This document shows positions 43,524-46,595 of a stretch of 46,595 nt of DNA, one piece after another (position 1 is the stretch's first letter; each line of letters starts with the position of its first letter). Made by a program: the position numbers and the translations under genes. Source of the DNA: Acidithiobacillus ferrivorans (GTDB taxonomy: Bacteria > Pseudomonadota > Gammaproteobacteria > Acidithiobacillales > Acidithiobacillaceae); assembly GCA_018853935.1 (NCBI GenBank), contig JAAOMR010000103.1, forward strand, positions 1 to 46,595. The letters are read 5' to 3'. The notes below the pieces were generated by a model. The model made no database searches and was not told the origin of the DNA. It worked only from the letters and a program-made list of their open reading frames with translations.

Positions 43524-45395
43524 ATGGATTCTGAACCCATAGAACATACTCAGAGAGATATGGAGACGGCAGAAACGCCCTTCGTTCTTGGCGACTTTCT
43601 GCGCACGTTAACCAGTCAGCCTGGTATTTACCAGATGATTGGCTCAGGTGGCGGCCTGCTCTACGTGGGCAAGGCTCGCAATCTCAAGCGCCGCGTCAGT
43701 TCTTATTTTCAAAAGCAGCGTCACAGCTCAAAAACACTGGCGATGCTGGCGCGGGTAAAACGCGTCGAAGTGGTAGTGACTCACACTGAAACCGAAGCGC
43801 TGGTGCTGGAAGCGAATCTCATTAAGCGCCACCATCCGCCGTACAATATCCTGCTGCGGGATGATAAGAGTTACCCCTACCTGTTCATAGAAACCAGTCA
43901 CGACACGCCGCGCATGAGTCTGCACCGAGGTGCCCAGAAGGGCAAAGGACACTACTTCGGTCCGTATCCGGCCGTCACTGCACTGCGTGAGAGTATGGTG
44001 CTGTTACAGAAAGCCTTCCGCTTGCGGACCTGCGAGGACCATACCTTTCATCACCGCAGCCGGGCTTGTTTGCAATACCAGATTCGCCGTTGCAGTGGTC
44101 CCTGTGTTGGGCATATTAGCGGGGAGGACTACGCGCGGGATGTGGCGGACACGATTCGCTTTCTGGAAGGCAAGAGTGACGAAGCAATTCGCAGACTGAG
44201 CGCGTGCATGCAGGTTGCGGCGGAGCAGTTCGATTTTGAGGAAGCCGCGCGACGGCGTGATCAGATCGCTGCGTTGTCCAAGATTCAGGAGCGTCAGTAT
44301 GTAGCGCAGGCAGGTGGGGGAGATTTTGATGTGCTGGCGGCTGCACAAGAGAATGGGCAGTGGGTGGTGTATATCAGTTTTATCCGCAACGGACGACAAC
44401 TGGGCGGACGTGCAATTTTCCCACGCCATACGGAAGAAGTGCGTGCGCCGGATGTTCTCACGGCCTTTCTCATGCAGTTCTACAGTAATAAAGAGGTGCC
44501 GGGGAATCTGCTGGTCAATGTGCTGCCGCGTTCGCCGACTTCACTCGCGGAGGCCCTGAGCAGCGAAGCCGGGCACCGGGTCATGATTGATCAACCGCAG
44601 CGCGGTCCGCGCCGGCGCTGGATGGCGTTGGCGTTCACCAACGCCGTGGGAGCGTTGCGCCAAAGAGCGCAGACCGCCACCGCCGGACGACGGCGTATGC
44701 TCCTGCTGCAGGAGCTTTTTGACCTCGCAGAAACGCCGCGGCGCGTAGAATGCTTTGACATTAGCCATACGCGCGGTGAAGCGGCGGTGGCATCTTGTGT
44801 GGTTTTCGGTGAAGATGGGGCGCTGAAGAGTGCGTATCGCCGCTTCAATATCCGGGACATCCGGGGTGGGGACGATTACGCGGCTATAGAGCAGGCGGTG
44901 CATCGCCGCTACGCGCGCTTGCAAAAAGAAGGTTTGGCCTTGCCGGAGATCGTTCTTGTTGACGGTGGTCCCGGGCAGGTGGCCCGGGCGCAAGTGGCTT
45001 TGGACGCATTGGAGATAGTGGGCATTCAGTTGTGTGGGGTAGCGAAAGGGACGACGCGGCGTCCGGGGCTGGAGATGCTGCATATCCCCGGATGGGCCGC
45101 CGCGCGACAATTTGACGATGATGACCCAGTATTACTGGTGATTCAGGAAATACGCGATGAAGCCCATCGCTTTGCCATTGCCGGTCATCGGGCGCGGCGC
45201 GGCAAGACACGACAGGAGTCTGATCTGGATGGCATCGCCGGGATCGGACCGAAACGGCGAGTCGCGCTGTTGCGCGCATTTGGTGGTTTGCGAGGGGTTC
45301 GTGACGCCGGTATAGAGGATTTGCAGCGCGTAGAAGGGGTCCATCTGGAACTCGCGCAGCGGATATATGATTTCTTCCACGTAGGACGTGCCTGA
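43524..45395 (+). CDS. uvrC: UvrABC excinuclease subunit C
   Basis: This protein of up to 623 residues has the GIY-YIG nuclease domain (PGIYQMIGSGGGLLYVGKAR), a UVR motif (EQFDFEEAARRRDQIAAL) that pairs with UvrB, an RNase H-like second nuclease domain (VECFDISHTRGEAAVASCVV, EIVLVDGGPGQV) and C-terminal helix-hairpin-helix motifs. It makes both incisions around a lesion. A start at 43560 (METAETPF) is also possible. It ends 2 bases before pgsA. Confidence 0.96.
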   Translation: MDSEPIEHTQRDMETAETPFVLGDFLRTLTSQPGIYQMIGSGGGLLYVGKARNLKRRVSSYFQKQRHSSKTLAMLARVKRVEVVVTHTETEALVLEANLIKRHHPPYNILLRDDKSYPYLFIETSHDTPRMSLHRGAQKGKGHYFGPYPAVTALRESMVLLQKAFRLRTCEDHTFHHRSRACLQYQIRRCSGPCVGHISGEDYARDVADTIRFLEGKSDEAIRRLSACMQVAAEQFDFEEAARRRDQIAALSKIQERQYVAQAGGGDFDVLAAAQENGQWVVYISFIRNGRQLGGRAIFPRHTEEVRAPDVLTAFLMQFYSNKEVPGNLLVNVLPRSPTSLAEALSSEAGHRVMIDQPQRGPRRRWMALAFTNAVGALRQRAQTATAGRRRMLLLQELFDLAETPRRVECFDISHTRGEAAVASCVVFGEDGALKSAYRRFNIRDIRGGDDYAAIEQAVHRRYARLQKEGLALPEIVLVDGGPGQVARAQVALDALEIVGIQLCGVAKGTTRRPGLEMLHIPGWAAARQFDDDDPVLLVIQEIRDEAHRFAIAGHRARRGKTRQESDLDGIAGIGPKRRVALLRAFGGLRGVRDAGIEDLQRVEGVHLELAQRIYDFFHVGRA

Positions 45396-45397
45396 TT

Positions 45398-45985
45398 GTG
45401 ATAAAACGGCTGCCCAATTTCCTGACGGTTCTGCGCATCTTGCTGGTACCTATTTTTGTGGCGCTCTTTTACTGGGGGAGCGATGTGCGCACTTTTGCCG
45501 CCACCGCCGTTTTTGCGGTGGCGGCGATTACGGATTGGGCCGATGGTTATCTGGCCCGGCGCTATCATGGAGTGTCCCCCTTTGGTACCTTCCTAGACCC
45601 GGTTGCCGATAAAATCATGGTGATCACTGCACTGGTGCTCATCGCGTCTTCAGGAGAGATGCCAAAGATACTGGCGGGTATTCTGATTAGCGTGATTATT
45701 GGCCGGGAAATCACCGTGTCGGCGCTGCGTGAGTGGATGGCAGAGCTGGGGGAGCGCAAGAAGGTGGCTGTCTCCTGGCTGGGCAAGGCGAAGGCGGCTA
45801 CGCAGATGATTGCGATTCTGCTCCTGGTCTACGAACGACCTCTGTTTGGCCTGTCGGGACGCAGCCTGGGCATCGTCCTTCTGGTCGTGGCGGCGGCGAT
45901 GACACTCTGGAGTATGGTAGGCTACTTACGTGCCGCTTGGCCCAGCCTGATGGCCAGCGGCGTCCGTCTTGACAAGGATGGGTGA
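45398..45985 (+). CDS. pgsA: CDP-diacylglycerol-glycerol-3-phosphate 3-phosphatidyltransferase
   Basis: The 195-residue membrane protein starts with GTG and carries the CDP-alcohol phosphotransferase signature in DWADGYLARRYHGVSPFGTF followed by LDPVADK (D-x2-DG-x2-AR-x8-G-x3-D-x3-D). It has about five to six membrane helices. It makes phosphatidylglycerol phosphate. Pairing with uvrC is common in proteobacteria. Confidence 0.95.
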   Translation: MIKRLPNFLTVLRILLVPIFVALFYWGSDVRTFAATAVFAVAAITDWADGYLARRYHGVSPFGTFLDPVADKIMVITALVLIASSGEMPKILAGILISVIIGREITVSALREWMAELGERKKVAVSWLGKAKAATQMIAILLLVYERPLFGLSGRSLGIVLLVVAAAMTLWSMVGYLRAAWPSLMASGVRLDKDG

Positions 45986-46007
45986 TCCCGGTAGTCTTTG
46001 CGCCCAT

Positions 46008-46082
46008 GCGGGAATAGCTCAGTGGTAGAGCACAACCTTGCCAAGGTTGGGGTCGCGAGTTCGAGCCTCGTTTCCCGCTCCA
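46008..46082 (+). tRNA. tRNA-Gly (anticodon GCC)
   Basis: Acceptor GCGGGAA/TTCCCGC, D arm AGCTCAGTGGTAGAGC, anticodon stem CAACC/GGTTG around TTGCCAA, T loop GAGTTCGAGCCTC and encoded CCA form a full cloverleaf. Confidence 0.97.
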
Positions 46083-46122
46083 CAATCTGGGGAAAGCATT
46101 CAGTCTTTCCCTTTTCTTTTAA

Positions 46123-46196
46123 GGCTGGGTGGCAGAGTGGTCATGCAGCGGCCTGCAAAGCCGCGTACCTCGGTTCGATTCCGGGCCCAGCCTCCA
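46123..46196 (+). tRNA. tRNA-Cys (anticodon GCA)
   Basis: Acceptor GGCTGGG/CCCAGCC, anticodon stem GCGGC/GCCGC around CTGCAAA, T loop CGGTTCGATTCCG and encoded CCA are present. It lies 40 bases after tRNA-Gly and is probably co-transcribed. Confidence 0.96.
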
Positions 46197-46283
46197 AATA
46201 TCGTTGAAAGTTGAAATGTTTGGCGCGGTGAGCGCCCTGCGAAGTTTGAGTGCTTCCTGAGCAAGCTTGCCCTGGTACGGCAT

Positions 46284-46439
46284 ATGAAGATTACGCTGAA
46301 AATGATCTTCGCCGGTATGGATGCGGTGTTTGTCGTGTTGGGAGTGATCAGTAACGGCGTATGGCTTGTCTTTTTTGTCGCCCAGGCCATTTTTGGCCAT
46401 CTGCTTTTCCAGGTCGAGGGTAGTGCGTGGCAGAGTTAA
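46284..46439 (+). CDS. Possible 51-residue membrane peptide
   Basis: The frame MKITLKMIFAGMDAVFVVLG continues hydrophobic through WLVFFVAQAIFGHLLF. It could be a two-span peptide. The ribosome-binding site is weak, and no family is recognised. Confidence 0.3.
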   Translation: MKITLKMIFAGMDAVFVVLGVISNGVWLVFFVAQAIFGHLLFQVEGSAWQS

Positions 46440-46498
46440 ATAAGCATGCCGCGACGGAGAAAATTCTGTCCGTTGCCCCCATGCTCGACTGGACGCAA

Positions 46499-46522
46499 GT
46501 TTAATAAAACATTTTATTAAAC
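46499..46522. promoter_or_regulatory. AT-rich perfect palindrome before three ATGTTG repeats
   Basis: GTTTAATAAAA-CA-TTTTATTAAAC is a perfect 11-bp inverted repeat. ATGTTG then occurs three times (46536, 46549, 46561) at 12-13 base steps. It may be a control region for a gene beyond the window. Confidence 0.35.
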
Positions 46523-46595
46523 AACTAGTTTTACCATGTTGCACCGTCATGTTGTACCTATGTTGGATTTTGCACCTTGAATCTGTCCAGGCAAA

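Overview
The window looks like the chromosome of an acidophilic gammaproteobacterium-type organism, most likely Acidithiobacillus. This rests on general gene style and the uvrB / pyrG-kdsA-eno-ftsB / efp / uvrC-pgsA housekeeping set, not on a database search. A large mobile element is integrated in it.

Left flank (1-6442): the end of an IS21-like insertion sequence cuts off the front of a type ISP restriction-modification gene (to 3866). Next comes a minus-strand pair, a DUF262 protein and a HEPN ribonuclease-like protein (4098-5786), probably a defence or toxin module. About 650 bases without a clear gene follow, then a lone rho-independent terminator (6404-6436).

Mobile element (6443-34745, about 28.25 kb): it sits in a tRNA-Arg(UCU) gene and is bounded by a 50-bp direct repeat of the tRNA 3' half with one mismatch. 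A tyrosine recombinase (33509-34585) lies beside the intact tRNA. From left to right it carries: an HTH / HTH / TOPRIM-helicase operon (6959-11573); a structured intergenic stretch with two copies of a 56-bp palindrome; a minus-strand set of four small genes; an IS1111-type insertion sequence (13645-15069) that splits one copy of a duplicated intergenic element; a minus-strand operon resembling plasmid R388 stbA-stbB-stbC (15376-17286); a palindrome-rich candidate oriT (17340-17530); a plus-strand leading region of about 13 small genes, including an outer-membrane beta-barrel and a glycine-zipper lipoprotein; a MobF relaxase-helicase (22096-25407) with a Cys-rich gene nested in another frame; a membrane metallopeptidase; two VirD4/TrwB-type coupling ATPases; and a coiled-coil protein. 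After these come a GC-rich stretch, an array of five iteron-like repeats, a J-domain gene and the integrase. No VirB channel genes are present, so the element looks integrative and mobilizable, needing a secretion channel from elsewhere.

The most striking unexplained structures are these: a 20-bp motif found eight times, each just before a gene of the transfer region and mostly placed directly after a stop codon; hairpins before most ribosome-binding sites there; a short PW-containing motif shared by six proteins; a 61-bp direct repeat that brackets the whole transfer module just outside its two terminators; and a TOPRIM protein fused to a helicase with XPD-like cysteine spacing.

Right flank (34774-46595): ordinary chromosome with uvrB, a zinc alcohol dehydrogenase, pyrG-kdsA-eno (translationally coupled), ftsB, efp (opposite strand), a DUF971 gene, uvrC-pgsA, tRNA-Gly and tRNA-Cys.
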